DNA of 32,385 nucleotides, taken from assembly GCA_016873805.1 (NCBI GenBank), contig VGVZ01000033.1:1-32385 (forward strand), written 5' to 3'. The notes beneath the pieces are model-generated. The model was not told the origin of the DNA and ran no database searches. It was given only the letters and a program-made list of their open reading frames with translations. The stretch comes from Ignavibacteria bacterium (lineage in GTDB: Bacteria; Bacteroidota; Ignavibacteria; UBA10030). Position 1 is the stretch's first letter; each line of letters starts with the position of its first letter. This document shows, in pieces, positions 1 through 7,002 of this stretch. Position numbers and translations under genes: made by a program.

Positions 1-45
1 CCGCTGCTTCTTGCTCAGGTTAACGGGATATTTTTGTTTGCGCAC
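1..45 (-). CDS. 5' end of a gene running off the left edge, possibly an IS630-type transposase
   Basis: On the minus strand a GTG at 45-43 opens a frame that stays open to the window edge (15 codons, reading MRKQKYPVNLSKKQR). A GGAGG ribosome-binding site lies 4 bases upstream (54-50). The short peptide resembles from memory the start of IS630-family transposases (a YPVxLS/T..QR pattern), and the structured repeats just upstream fit a mobile-element neighbourhood. Fifteen residues cannot prove a family; it may equally be an unrelated gene start or chance. Confidence 0.25.
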   Translation of the reverse strand, partial: MRKQKYPVNLSKKQR

Positions 46-120
46 ACATCCTCCATTGAATGTGATACATGAGAGAATGCATGCAAGATACTGAATTTTC
101 AGTTAATTATGGTAACAGTC

Positions 121-248
121 CACTAGTGCCGTTCCAACTAAGTGATCTTGTATGTTACTGATAGCCGATGAATGGAACGAGCACTAGTGCTCGCTCCCAA
201 TTGCAGTGTCGATGTCAAAACACAATATTTTTTTGGGAGCGGCACTAG
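121..248. repeat. two abutting 61-bp-period hairpins bounded by CTAG
   Basis: CTAG occurs at 123-126, 184-187 and 245-248, exactly 61 bp apart. Each interval is a hairpin. The first pairs CACTAGTGCCGTTCCA (121-136) with TGGAACGAGCACTAGTG (173-189). The second pairs CACTAGTGCTCGCTCCCAA (182-200) with TTGGGAGCGGCACTAG (233-248). Each stem has a one-base bulge near the outer end, and the middle CTAG sits in the 14-bp perfect palindrome GAGCACTAGTGCTC (179-192). Loop sequences differ. The lpdA stop codon lies in the last arm, so on the minus strand the structure is the 3' UTR of lpdA and could act as its terminator or as an RNA-stabilising element. Palindromic MITE-like DNA is the main alternative. 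Confidence 0.75.
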
Positions 249-1639
249 ATGTGGATGGCCTCGTTGTATGCCTGCCCCGCTGCCTCCATAATGGCTTCCG
301 AAAGTGTCGGATGTGCATGCATGGTATGAAGGAGTTCTTCGTAAGTGGTTTCCAGCGTCTTCGCGATCCCGAGCTCGGCGATCATCTCGGTCGCCTCCGA
401 TCCGACAATGTGTGCCCCCAGCAGTTCTCCGTACTTCTCGTCGAAGATGAGCTTCACGGTACCTTCCGATTCACCCATCGCCATCGCCTTACCGAGCGGG
501 CGGAAAGGAAATCTTCCGATCTTCACGTTGTACCCGGCTTCGATCGCCGCTTCTTCCGTCAATCCCACGCTGGCAACCTGGGGTTGACAATAAGTGCAGC
601 TTGGGATATTGTGCCGGTCGATCCCGCGCGGCTTTTTCCCCGCGATATCCTCCGCCACCACAATCCCTTGATGAGAAGCGACATGCGCCAGCCACGGAGC
701 TCCGGTCACATCCCCGATCGCATAGATCGTATCGACATTTGTCTTGCCCACGTTGTTTGTGGGAATCGATCCTTTCTCGGCTTTGACGCCTGCCCCTTCA
801 AGACCAAGGTTCTCGACGTTTCCGGTCACCCCGATTGCCACGAGCGCGATATCTCCCGTGAGCGTCTTCGTTCCATCCTTCCCGCTTACCTTCACAGCGA
901 CCTTGGCACCACTCTCAACCGACTCAACCTTGGTGCTCGTGAGAATCTCGATCCCTTGTTTCTTGAGACTCCCCTCGAGGATTTTGGTGATTTCCTTGTC
1001 TTCCCTGGGAAGGATTGACGGAAGCATTTCGACAACGGTGACCTTCGTCCCGAAGGCATTGTAGAAGTATGCAAACTCGATTCCGATCGCGCCACCGCCG
1101 ATGATGATCATTTCCTTCGGTTGCTTGTCAAGAACCAATGCCTCGCTGCTTGTGATGACCTTTGTTCCGTCGACATTGATTCCCGGGATCGTGCGAGGTC
1201 TCCCGCCGGTGGCAATCACCACATACTTGCTGCTGATGGTGTGTGTAACCTTGCCATCTCTTGAAACTTCGATCGTCGATTTCCCTGTCAGCTTGCCGGT
1301 GCCGTTGACGACATCAATCTTGTTCTTTTTCATCAGGTACTCGACACCCTTGGAAATGCGTTCTGAGATATCCCGACTCCGTTTGATAATTTTCGACCAA
1401 TCGAAGGAGAGATCCTTGTAGGAAAATCCAAATTCCTCCGCCTTCTTGAAGAGGTGATGCATCTCTGCACTTTTGAGCAGGGCTTTGGACGGAATACAGC
1501 CCCAGTTGAGGCAAATCCCCCCCAACTTGTCTCGTTCAACGAGGCCGACGTTGAGGCCCAGCTGCGCCGCACGGATTGCTGCGACATAGCCACCCGGACC
1601 TGCGCCAATAACAGTGAGATCGAATTGCTTTTCAGCCAT
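245..1639 (-). CDS. lpdA: dihydrolipoyl dehydrogenase (E3)
   Basis: FAD-dependent disulfide oxidoreductase of 464 residues, the normal length for E3. It reoxidises dihydrolipoamide in the pyruvate and 2-oxoglutarate dehydrogenase or glycine cleavage complexes and passes electrons to NAD+ in the cytoplasm. The N-terminal FAD-binding glycine motif GAGPGG is at residues 12-17. The redox pair is Cys43/Cys48 (C-LNWG-C). A second Rossmann motif for NAD (IIGGGAIGIEFA) lies near residues 179-190, and the dimer-interface catalytic dyad is His443/Glu448 in HAHPTLSE. The ATG start has an AAAGGAA site just upstream. No E1 or E2 gene is adjacent, so this copy is a stand-alone unit divergent from smpB. Its last codon and stop lie inside a hairpin arm. 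Confidence 0.97.
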   Translation of the reverse strand: MAEKQFDLTVIGAGPGGYVAAIRAAQLGLNVGLVERDKLGGICLNWGCIPSKALLKSAEMHHLFKKAEEFGFSYKDLSFDWSKIIKRSRDISERISKGVEYLMKKNKIDVVNGTGKLTGKSTIEVSRDGKVTHTISSKYVVIATGGRPRTIPGINVDGTKVITSSEALVLDKQPKEMIIIGGGAIGIEFAYFYNAFGTKVTVVEMLPSILPREDKEITKILEGSLKKQGIEILTSTKVESVESGAKVAVKVSGKDGTKTLTGDIALVAIGVTGNVENLGLEGAGVKAEKGSIPTNNVGKTNVDTIYAIGDVTGAPWLAHVASHQGIVVAEDIAGKKPRGIDRHNIPSCTYCQPQVASVGLTEEAAIEAGYNVKIGRFPFRPLGKAMAMGESEGTVKLIFDEKYGELLGAHIVGSEATEMIAELGIAKTLETTYEELLHTMHAHPTLSEAIMEAAGQAYNEAIHI

Positions 1640-1754
1640 GTGATTCCTTTCGAGGATTGAGACGAATTGAAAGAATACCGGGCGAGAGAGTCGACACGTT
1701 TGTCCTCATGCATCGGCCATGCGAGCGACAAACCGAAAGCAAAAATGTGCGAAA

Positions 1755-1783
1755 AATATACTCATAACTGGTTACAAAAACAA
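1755..1783 (-). promoter_or_regulatory. putative sigma-70-type promoter of lpdA
   Basis: On the minus strand TTGTTT (1783-1778), a 17-bp spacer and TATATT (1760-1755) lie upstream of the lpdA ATG, with an AT-rich TATATTTTT run. The 308-bp gap between lpdA and smpB (1640-1947) contains this site, the smpB promoter and nothing else I can support; the ORFs that cross it have no recognisable content. Confidence 0.5.
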
Positions 1784-1900
1784 TCTGACCACCCTAAAGA
1801 GTTTCCCGGAGTCGTCCCTCAGGTCGCGACGGATCAACGGCCCCTGTGCGCGCGGTGCTTGGAGAGAGCGGAAGTCCGAGATCGTCTGCGAAAATACGAA

Positions 1901-1929
1901 TTGCTTCTTTTTGAGTTTTATGGTATCAT
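1901..1929 (+). promoter_or_regulatory. putative promoter of smpB-tyrS
   Basis: TTGCTT (1901-1906), a 17-bp spacer and TATCAT (1924-1929) precede the smpB ATG by 18 bases, giving a short leader of roughly a dozen bases. Consensus matching only. Confidence 0.5.
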
Positions 1930-1947
1930 TGAACAAAAATTTTTGGG

Positions 1948-2412
1948 ATGACGGAGCCGAAATCCAGAATTGTCGTCTCAAACCGAAAAGCTCGGCACGA
2001 TTACTTCATTCTCGAAGTGTTCGAGGCGGGACTCGTGCTCGTGGGGACGGAAGTGAAATCCCTCCGCAGCGGAAATGCGAATCTCCAGGACAGCTATGCA
2101 TCGGTCAGGCGGGGGGAATTGTGGTTGGAAGGAATGCACATCAGCCCGTATGAACACGGGAGCATATACAATCACGAACCGCGCAGGCCGAGGAAGCTCC
2201 TTCTCCACCGGAAACAGATCCGGAAACTTGTGAGCCAGCTTTCGGAACAGGGGTTGACACTCATCCCCCTCTCCATCTACTTCAAGGGGCCGCGCGCAAA
2301 AGTCGAGCTCGCGCTCGCACGCGGAAAGAAAAGCTTCGACAAGCGCTCTGCGATCGCCAAACGGGACGCAGAGCGTGCGATTGCACAACGTATGAGAAGG
2401 AGTCACTCGTAG
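1948..2412 (+). CDS. smpB: SsrA-binding protein SmpB
   Basis: Partner of tmRNA in trans-translation: it binds the tRNA-like end of SsrA RNA and places it in the A site of stalled ribosomes. The 154 residues match the family length. The beta-barrel OB-fold signature includes ARHDYFILEVFEAGLVLVGTEVKSLR split around residues 15-40 and the GNANLQDSY segment. The C-terminal tail is basic (KKSFDKRSAIAKRDAERAI), the part that inserts into the mRNA channel. The ATG follows a GGG run rather than a clear Shine-Dalgarno site. tyrS begins 3 bases after the stop, so the two are almost certainly co-transcribed. Confidence 0.97.
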   Translation: MTEPKSRIVVSNRKARHDYFILEVFEAGLVLVGTEVKSLRSGNANLQDSYASVRRGELWLEGMHISPYEHGSIYNHEPRRPRKLLLHRKQIRKLVSQLSEQGLTLIPLSIYFKGPRAKVELALARGKKSFDKRSAIAKRDAERAIAQRMRRSHS

Positions 2413-2415
2413 AAA

Positions 2416-3636
2416 TTGTTCCCCCCCATCAATGAACAGATGGATCTCATCAAGCGCGGCGCTGTTGAGATCATCCCCGAAGAAGACCTCGTACGCAAAC
2501 TCGAACGATCCGCGAAATCCAAAAAGCCGCTGCGCGTGAAGCTCGGATGTGACCCGAGTCGTCCCGACCTCCACCTTGGCCATTCCGTCGTCCTTCGCAA
2601 ACTCCGGCAATTCCAAGATCTCGGACACCAGGCGATCCTCATCATCGGTGATTTCACCGGCATGATCGGTGATCCTTCCGGCCGCAGCAAAACCCGACCG
2701 CCGCTGAGCCTGGAAGATACCCGCCGGAACGGGCAAACGTATTTTGAGCAAGCCACGCGCATTCTCTCCGCCCAGAAGATTCAGATGCTGTACAATTCCG
2801 AATGGCTTGGCAAAATGAGTTTCTCGGACGTCATTTTGCTGGCGAGCAAGTATACCATTGCGCGGATGCTCGAGCGCGACGATTTCACCGAGCGGCACAA
2901 GGGCGGCGAGCCGATCGGCATTCACGAGTTCCTCTATCCGCTTGCACAGGCGATGGATTCCGTGGCCGTCCAGGCAGATGTCGAACTCGGCGGCACCGAT
3001 CAGAAGTTCAACCTCCTTGTCGGGCGCGATATTCAGCGCGAAAACTCAATGGAGCCGCAGGTCATCCTCACGATGCCGATTCTTCCGGGAACCGACGGTG
3101 TTGAGAAGATGAGCAAGTCGCTTGACAACTATATCGGCATCAGCGATCCGCCGAAAGAGATCTACGGAAAGACGCTCAGTATTCCCGATTCCCTGATCTA
3201 CACCTTCTTCGAACTTACCACCAACGTTTCGAACGTCGAACTCAAGAAGATCAAAGAAGTACTCTCCTCCGGCAGCCAGAATCCCCGGGATGTGAAACGG
3301 CGGCTCGCACGCGTCTTGGTGGGGATGTATCACTCCGATGATGCGGCACGCCAGGCGGAGGCGGAATTCGATCGGGTATTCGTCCAGAAAGATCTCCCTG
3401 ACGAGATCGAGGAATATGTTTTCGAGGAGAAGAACGGCGTAGAGAACCTGATCGGCCTCCTCTCGGTGACAAAACTCGCTTCCTCGAAGAGTGAAGCCCG
3501 ACGACTCATCGATCAGGGGGGCGTCTCAGTGGACGGCGTGCGTGTCGACGATGTCAACGCCCCGGTTCCGGCCGCGGAATCGTTTGTTTTGAAGGTTGGG
3601 AAGCGAAAGTTTCTGAAGATCACCAGAAGATCGTAG
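2416..3636 (+). CDS. tyrS: tyrosyl-tRNA synthetase (type 2, with S4 domain)
   Basis: Class I aminoacyl-tRNA synthetase that charges tRNA-Tyr. The Rossmann catalytic core carries the HIGH-type motif HLGH at residues 53-56 and KMSKS at 231-235; the tyrosine pocket region and GGTDQKFN stretch are intact. An S4 RNA-binding domain occupies roughly residues 340-400 ([18 protein letters not shown]). At 406 residues it fits the type 2 TyrS group, which has the N-terminal FPPINEQ-like start. I keep the TTG at 2416, 3 bases after the smpB stop, because the family normally has these extra residues; the next in-frame ATG is at 2440. Translation is probably coupled to smpB. Confidence 0.96.
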   Translation: MFPPINEQMDLIKRGAVEIIPEEDLVRKLERSAKSKKPLRVKLGCDPSRPDLHLGHSVVLRKLRQFQDLGHQAILIIGDFTGMIGDPSGRSKTRPPLSLEDTRRNGQTYFEQATRILSAQKIQMLYNSEWLGKMSFSDVILLASKYTIARMLERDDFTERHKGGEPIGIHEFLYPLAQAMDSVAVQADVELGGTDQKFNLLVGRDIQRENSMEPQVILTMPILPGTDGVEKMSKSLDNYIGISDPPKEIYGKTLSIPDSLIYTFFELTTNVSNVELKKIKEVLSSGSQNPRDVKRRLARVLVGMYHSDDAARQAEAEFDRVFVQKDLPDEIEEYVFEEKNGVENLIGLLSVTKLASSKSEARRLIDQGGVSVDGVRVDDVNAPVPAAESFVLKVGKRKFLKITRRS

Positions 3637-3674
3637 CGGTTCATTTCATATTCATAATATGCGGAGATGAGGAA

Positions 3675-4220
3675 TTGTTCGTTCCACAGAAGTTGTTCTT
3701 CACGAAGGGAGTCGGAAAGCACAAGGACTACCTTCAATCGTTCGAGCTCGCACTGCGAGATGCGGGTATTGAGAAGTGCAATCTCGTCACGGTGTCCAGT
3801 ATCTATCCCCCGGGATGCAAACGCATTTCCAGAGAGGAGGGATTGAAACTCCTCGCGCCGGGAGCAATCACGTTCTGCGTCATGGCACGCACCGCAACGA
3901 ATGAACCGAACCGCCTGATCGCCGCCTCGATTGGCGTCGCGCAGGCCTCAGACCCGAATCACTACGGCTATCTCTCCGAGCATCATCCGTTCGGTGAGAC
4001 AGATGAGAGGGCCGGGGACTATGCCGAAGATCTCGCGGCAACGATGCTCGCAACGACGCTCGGCGTTGAGTTCGAACCGGATACCGCCTGGGACGAGCGC
4101 GAGAAGCTCTACAAGATGTCCGGAAAGATTATCAGGACATCAAACGTGACTCAGTCTGCGGAAGGGGACAAGAACGGTCTGTGGACGACAGTCGTCGCGG
4201 CGTGTGTGCTGATGCCGTAA
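3675..4220 (+). CDS. pdaD: pyruvoyl-dependent arginine decarboxylase
   Basis: Converts arginine to agmatine for polyamine synthesis. The proenzyme cleaves itself between two serines to form a pyruvoyl group on the new beta-alpha boundary; here the pair is Ser41-Ser42 in TVSSIYPPG, by comparison with the Methanocaldococcus jannaschii enzyme. The 181 residues fit a full proenzyme, and the conserved later blocks ([18 protein letters not shown], then [11 protein letters not shown] at the C-terminus) are present. The start is TTG with a GGAG site at 3663-3666, 8 bases away; an overlapping ATG at 3667 is out of frame. It follows tyrS by 38 bases and ends at a strong terminator. No agmatine-processing gene is nearby. 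Confidence 0.92.
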   Translation: MFVPQKLFFTKGVGKHKDYLQSFELALRDAGIEKCNLVTVSSIYPPGCKRISREEGLKLLAPGAITFCVMARTATNEPNRLIAASIGVAQASDPNHYGYLSEHHPFGETDERAGDYAEDLAATMLATTLGVEFEPDTAWDEREKLYKMSGKIIRTSNVTQSAEGDKNGLWTTVVAACVLMP

Positions 4221-4266
4221 TTTCAGACGGTTCCAGCTCGTATCTCGGGTCTTCCACCATCAACAC

Positions 4267-4296
4267 AAAGACTCCGCGTGGTGACGCGGAGTCTTT
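4267..4296 (+). terminator. rho-independent terminator after the arginine decarboxylase gene
   Basis: A 13-bp perfect stem, AAAGACTCCGCGT (4267-4279) with ACGCGGAGTCTTT (4284-4296), a GGTG loop and a short T-rich tail. It is symmetrical enough to work in both directions between the convergent plus-strand operon and the minus-strand genes to its right. Confidence 0.9.
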
Positions 4297-4325
4297 TCAT
4301 TTCTATCCAGCAACGTCAGGTGAGA

Positions 4326-5108
4326 TTATCTCCTCGCAGGTCCCAGGACAATCACAAACTCCCCTTTCCGTTTTTGTTTCTCCAGCCGGCGCAGAAGATC
4401 TGTCGGCGTTCCGCGCAGGAATTCCTCGGTCGGCAACGTAACATCAAACGCAATACAGAGATTCCTCGATTCGCCGAAAACGCTCGCGAGATCTTTCAAC
4501 ACTTGCGCGAGCCGATAGGGCGTTTCCATGATCACCGTCGTTCTCGGCTCTTTCCGGAGTTGCTTGAGCTCTGCAATCCTCTCCTCACGCTTCGGGGAGA
4601 GAAATCCGTGGAACACAAAGGAGTCGATCGGGAAACCGGATGCGATCAGAGCGGGCATCAATGAGGAGACCCCGGGAATCGGGATGACCCGGATGCCGTT
4701 CGCGATCGCCTGCTGAACGATGAGATTATCGATGATGGGAAGGAAATAGGTCAGACTCTTACCAGATCCCGTGCCACTCGTAACAACATAGCTTTCCGCC
4801 TTGAGCGCCTTTTCCAGCGCCTCGACCTGGTGTTGATAGAGATAAAACGGACTGCCATTTGTCGTTCGGAACAGCGCTGCTGCTTCTGATGTGATCGTTC
4901 CTGCGGCCGCAAGTTCATCGACGGAGGCAGCTCGAGCGTACGAAGGACTCAGCTGGAGCAATGGCTCGGGCCAAAGCTCTGCCTCGTCAAACAACGTGCG
5001 CTCGACGAATTCTCGCGCGCGCTCATCCGTGATGGTGAAGAAGGAGCGGACAAAATTCTCGTAATCCGTGAGGACGGATTCGTGAAGGTCGAAGAGCGAT
5101 CCGTTCAT
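4326..5108 (-). pseudogene. chimeric ORF: helicase N-terminus fused in frame to RsmI C-terminal half
   Basis: 260 codons made of two unrelated parts. Residues 1 to about 129 look like the start of large YprA/COG1205-type (DUF1998) SF2 helicases: a DYENFVRSFFTITDERAREFV block, LWPEPLLQLSPS, a YQHQVEAL Q-motif-like segment (91-98) and motif I SGTGSGKS (111-118). All later helicase motifs are missing. From residue 128 on it is RsmI, equivalent to residues 95-226 of the intact copy at 7003-7683, without that protein's N-terminal catalytic PIGN region. The ATG overlaps the Fic stop (ATGA), so the helicase half was the second gene of an operon with Fic. Neither half should be functional alone. It is either a real recombination product or a misassembly; protein expression is doubtful. 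Confidence 0.85.
4404..4725 (-). repeat. rsmI duplication, copy 1 (322 bp)
   Basis: Aligns base for base with 7081-7402 (offset 2677). I see two differences: 4419 versus 7096, and an A/G change that turns PGVSS into PGASS. Both ends stop abruptly: beyond 4725 the sequence becomes helicase, and below 4404 the two rsmI tails are homologous in protein but clearly diverged in DNA. Confidence 0.95.
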
Positions 5109-6214
5109 ACAACCTGCTTCCCTTCAGTCGTATTTATGAGTTCAGCCAGCACCAGAACTTGTCCGCGCCTTCCGCTTCCTTTACGTAAGACCTTCAAAAT
5201 GCCAGCATCCTTGAGCGTCGAGACAAGGCCGTGAATCATCGGCCGGGTGGGCATATTCTTTCCCTCAAGCTGCGAAATCTGAAATACAGGTCGCGCAAAC
5301 ATCTTATCCAGCAATGGGACAGCAAATTGTGAGTGAGTCAGGGCGATCACTTGCTCTTTGAGACGACCGTAGAGATTGATGATACTCCGAGCTTTCTCCG
5401 CGTTGGCTCGTGCTTGGTGTTCAACGGCGGTGAGAAAAAACTGTATCCACGAATTCCAAGCGTCGTTTTCCCGCCCGAGAGCTCGCAATCTATCCACATA
5501 CGTGTCACGATGCATCTCAAGGTATGCTGAAAGGTAAAACATGGGGCGTGAAAGCAGGCGCTTCTCGTAAAGAAAAATCGGAATGATAATGCGCCCGATT
5601 CTTCCGTTGCCGTCGAGGAATGGATGGATAATCTCAAACTGGGCGTGCGTGATCGCAAGCTGTATAAGCGCGTCCGACTGTTGCATGTGGTAATACTTCT
5701 CCCAGTTGTCCAGGTATTCCATCACACGGCCTGGCTCCGGAGGGACAAAATACGCTTGCTCGATGGGGGTGCCGGGTTGGCCAATCCAGTTCTGCTCTGT
5801 GCGAAATTTCCCCCGCCCCATATTTCTGCCCTGTACGCTGTCCAATAATGTGGCGTGGAGCTCTTTCAGGAGATTCAGATTGAATGGCTTGTGCTTCAAG
5901 GCCTGTTCGGCCTGTTTCAGCGCGCGCCGGTAGTTTATGATTTCGCGGATGTCCTCCTGCCGCTTCATCTCAGGTGGCTGTTCTCCAGCTTCAAACCTTA
6001 GCACGTCCCCCAGACTTGCTTCGGTTCCTTCGATGCGTGAAGAGAGTACGGCTTCCTGCGTGGTCAGTGGGGAAAGCAACAGCGCTGGGTTCGAGATCCC
6101 CTGCAACACGCCGTCGAAGAATGCCAGAGAACGGTTGGCGCTTGCGATCACCGGGATAAGGGGCTCCCACGCAATGTTTTCAAGTGGTAACTTTTCGGGA
6201 ACAAACGGTTTCAC
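5105..6214 (-). CDS. class II Fic-domain protein with winged-helix C-terminus
   Basis: A 369-residue Fic/DOC family protein, predicted to transfer AMP (or another nucleotide part) to a target protein. The active-site motif HPFLDGNGRIGR (197-208) is complete, including His197, Asp201, Asn203 and Arg205/Arg208. The N-terminal inhibitory motif [S/T]xxxE[G/N] is SSRIEG (58-63), with Glu62 expected to block ATP orientation, which defines class II. The last 80 residues look like a winged helix (MPTRPMIHGLVSTLKDAGIL). The start is GTG at 6214 without a clear Shine-Dalgarno site. It overlaps the truncated helicase by ATGA. It seems intact while both flanking genes are broken. Whether it acts as toxin, regulator or defence component cannot be told from sequence. 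Confidence 0.92.
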   Translation of the reverse strand: MKPFVPEKLPLENIAWEPLIPVIASANRSLAFFDGVLQGISNPALLLSPLTTQEAVLSSRIEGTEASLGDVLRFEAGEQPPEMKRQEDIREIINYRRALKQAEQALKHKPFNLNLLKELHATLLDSVQGRNMGRGKFRTEQNWIGQPGTPIEQAYFVPPEPGRVMEYLDNWEKYYHMQQSDALIQLAITHAQFEIIHPFLDGNGRIGRIIIPIFLYEKRLLSRPMFYLSAYLEMHRDTYVDRLRALGRENDAWNSWIQFFLTAVEHQARANAEKARSIINLYGRLKEQVIALTHSQFAVPLLDKMFARPVFQISQLEGKNMPTRPMIHGLVSTLKDAGILKVLRKGSGRRGQVLVLAELINTTEGKQVV

Positions 6215-6241
6215 GTAAATGCGCGTTGATTATTTTTGGAG

Positions 6242-6293
6242 AATATACACATTTCTTTTTGTATAAAGCAAAAATGATATTACTATATACAAA
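6242..6293 (-). promoter_or_regulatory. putative Fic promoter with overlapping operator-like inverted repeat
   Basis: Minus strand: TTGCTT (6271-6266), 18-bp spacer, TATATT (6247-6242), about 28 bases before the GTG start. An inverted repeat TTTGTATAAAG (6258-6268) / CTATATACAAA (6283-6293), 10 of 11 paired, overlaps the -35 region and could be a repressor site. The DNA here is much more AT-rich than the surrounding genes. The rest of the non-coding stretch to 6690 holds the two repeats listed next and no gene. Confidence 0.4.
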
Positions 6294-6469
6294 CAGGATT
6301 CCAGCAAGACGAGTTTATGCAGAATGCCTTAAAAACCAACGACTTACGGCAACGGCGAACGAAGGAACGATAGGTCCAAGAGAAGAACGTATCCTTTTAT
6401 TAAGGACACATTAGAGAACATGTATCCCTGTAGAAAGGACAGGTCTTGCATAAAGCAATATGGCGTTTC

Positions 6470-6511
6470 ACTTTACACAAACTGGATCACACCAAGTCGA
6501 CTTTACACAAA
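6470..6511. repeat. 12-bp direct repeat, 30 bp apart
   Basis: ACTTTACACAAA occurs at 6470-6481 and again at 6500-6511, upstream of the Fic gene. A further CACAAA-rich run follows. Function unknown; two copies are too few to call iterons. Confidence 0.5.
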
Positions 6512-6568
6512 AACACCCAAATACACACAAATCAGGCCATTCACCATTCGAGACATCTGAAATGTTCT

Positions 6569-6640
6569 TTCTCGCAAAGTCGCAAAGAGCGCCAAGATCA
6601 GATTTTGGTTAAAATGAGTGTCTTTGCGAACTTAGCGAGC
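6569..6640. repeat. dispersed-type inverted repeat (CGCAAAG family)
   Basis: TTCTCGCAAAGTCGCAAAGA (6569-6588) pairs with TCTTTGCGAACTTAGCGAGC (6621-6640), with one bulge and a few mismatches. Hairpins built on CGCAAAG/CTTTGCG are, from memory, common intergenic repeats in Bacteroidota and relatives; this is the only copy in the window. Confidence 0.6.
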
Positions 6641-6690
6641 TTCGCGTGACACCTATTTTTTGAATTTTTCAGAAGTCTCCATTCGCTAGT

Positions 6691-6996
6691 TCACCACTCC
6701 CCCGGCGGCGGATTCAATGATGACTTGTACGGCTTCCCGCTTCGCTCTGCTTCCAACATTGCATCATAGATTTCAAGGATTCTTTCTTTTGTCCTGTACT
6801 GCCCGTGCGCTTCCTCATCTTTCCTCTATACAATTGGAAATTGGTCGAGGATGTACGACACAGCATCGGCAGGTGTTGGGAAGTGTTGCTTCAGTGAAGA
6901 AAGCTGCTCAGGCGTTTCGTTTTCGGCCGGTTGCCAATCCCCGTTGGGTTCGCTCGTGAGTATGCACGTTCTTAGTGATCTGCTAAGGATGTGCAT
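6691..6996 (-). pseudogene. decayed 3' end of an Eco57I-like DNA methyltransferase gene
   Basis: The minus-strand frame from ATG 6996 to TGA 6693-6691 contains one in-frame TAG at 6828-6826. Around it the translation reads DAVSYILDQFPIV*RKDEEAHG and then YRTKERILEIYDAML and GKPYKSSLNPPPG. This order (DQFPIV-RKDEE, YRTKxxILEIYDAM, PY.S.L.PPP) is what I recall from the extreme C-terminus of large Eco57I-type restriction-modification methylases found in defence islands, including DISARM-like ones. No catalytic NPPY region is present, so only the tail survives. It begins 6 bases after the rsmI stop. The assignment is from motif memory and needs a search. Confidence 0.55.
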
Positions 6997-7002
6997 TGAC
7001 GG

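Noticed and set aside
206-1018. 270-codon plus-strand ORF
   Set aside because: It is antisense to lpdA, has a biased composition rich in Arg, His and Cys with no family motif, and exists only because of the GC-rich codon pattern of lpdA.
1667-2153. Plus-strand ORFs leading into smpB
   Set aside because: They cross the promoter region, overlap smpB in another frame and have no recognisable content.
1978-2925. 315-codon minus-strand ORF
   Set aside because: Antisense to smpB and tyrS, both certain genes.
4326-4725. A second functional RsmI
   Set aside because: The left copy lacks the first 94 residues, including the PIGN and SDAGTP motifs needed for SAM binding and catalysis.
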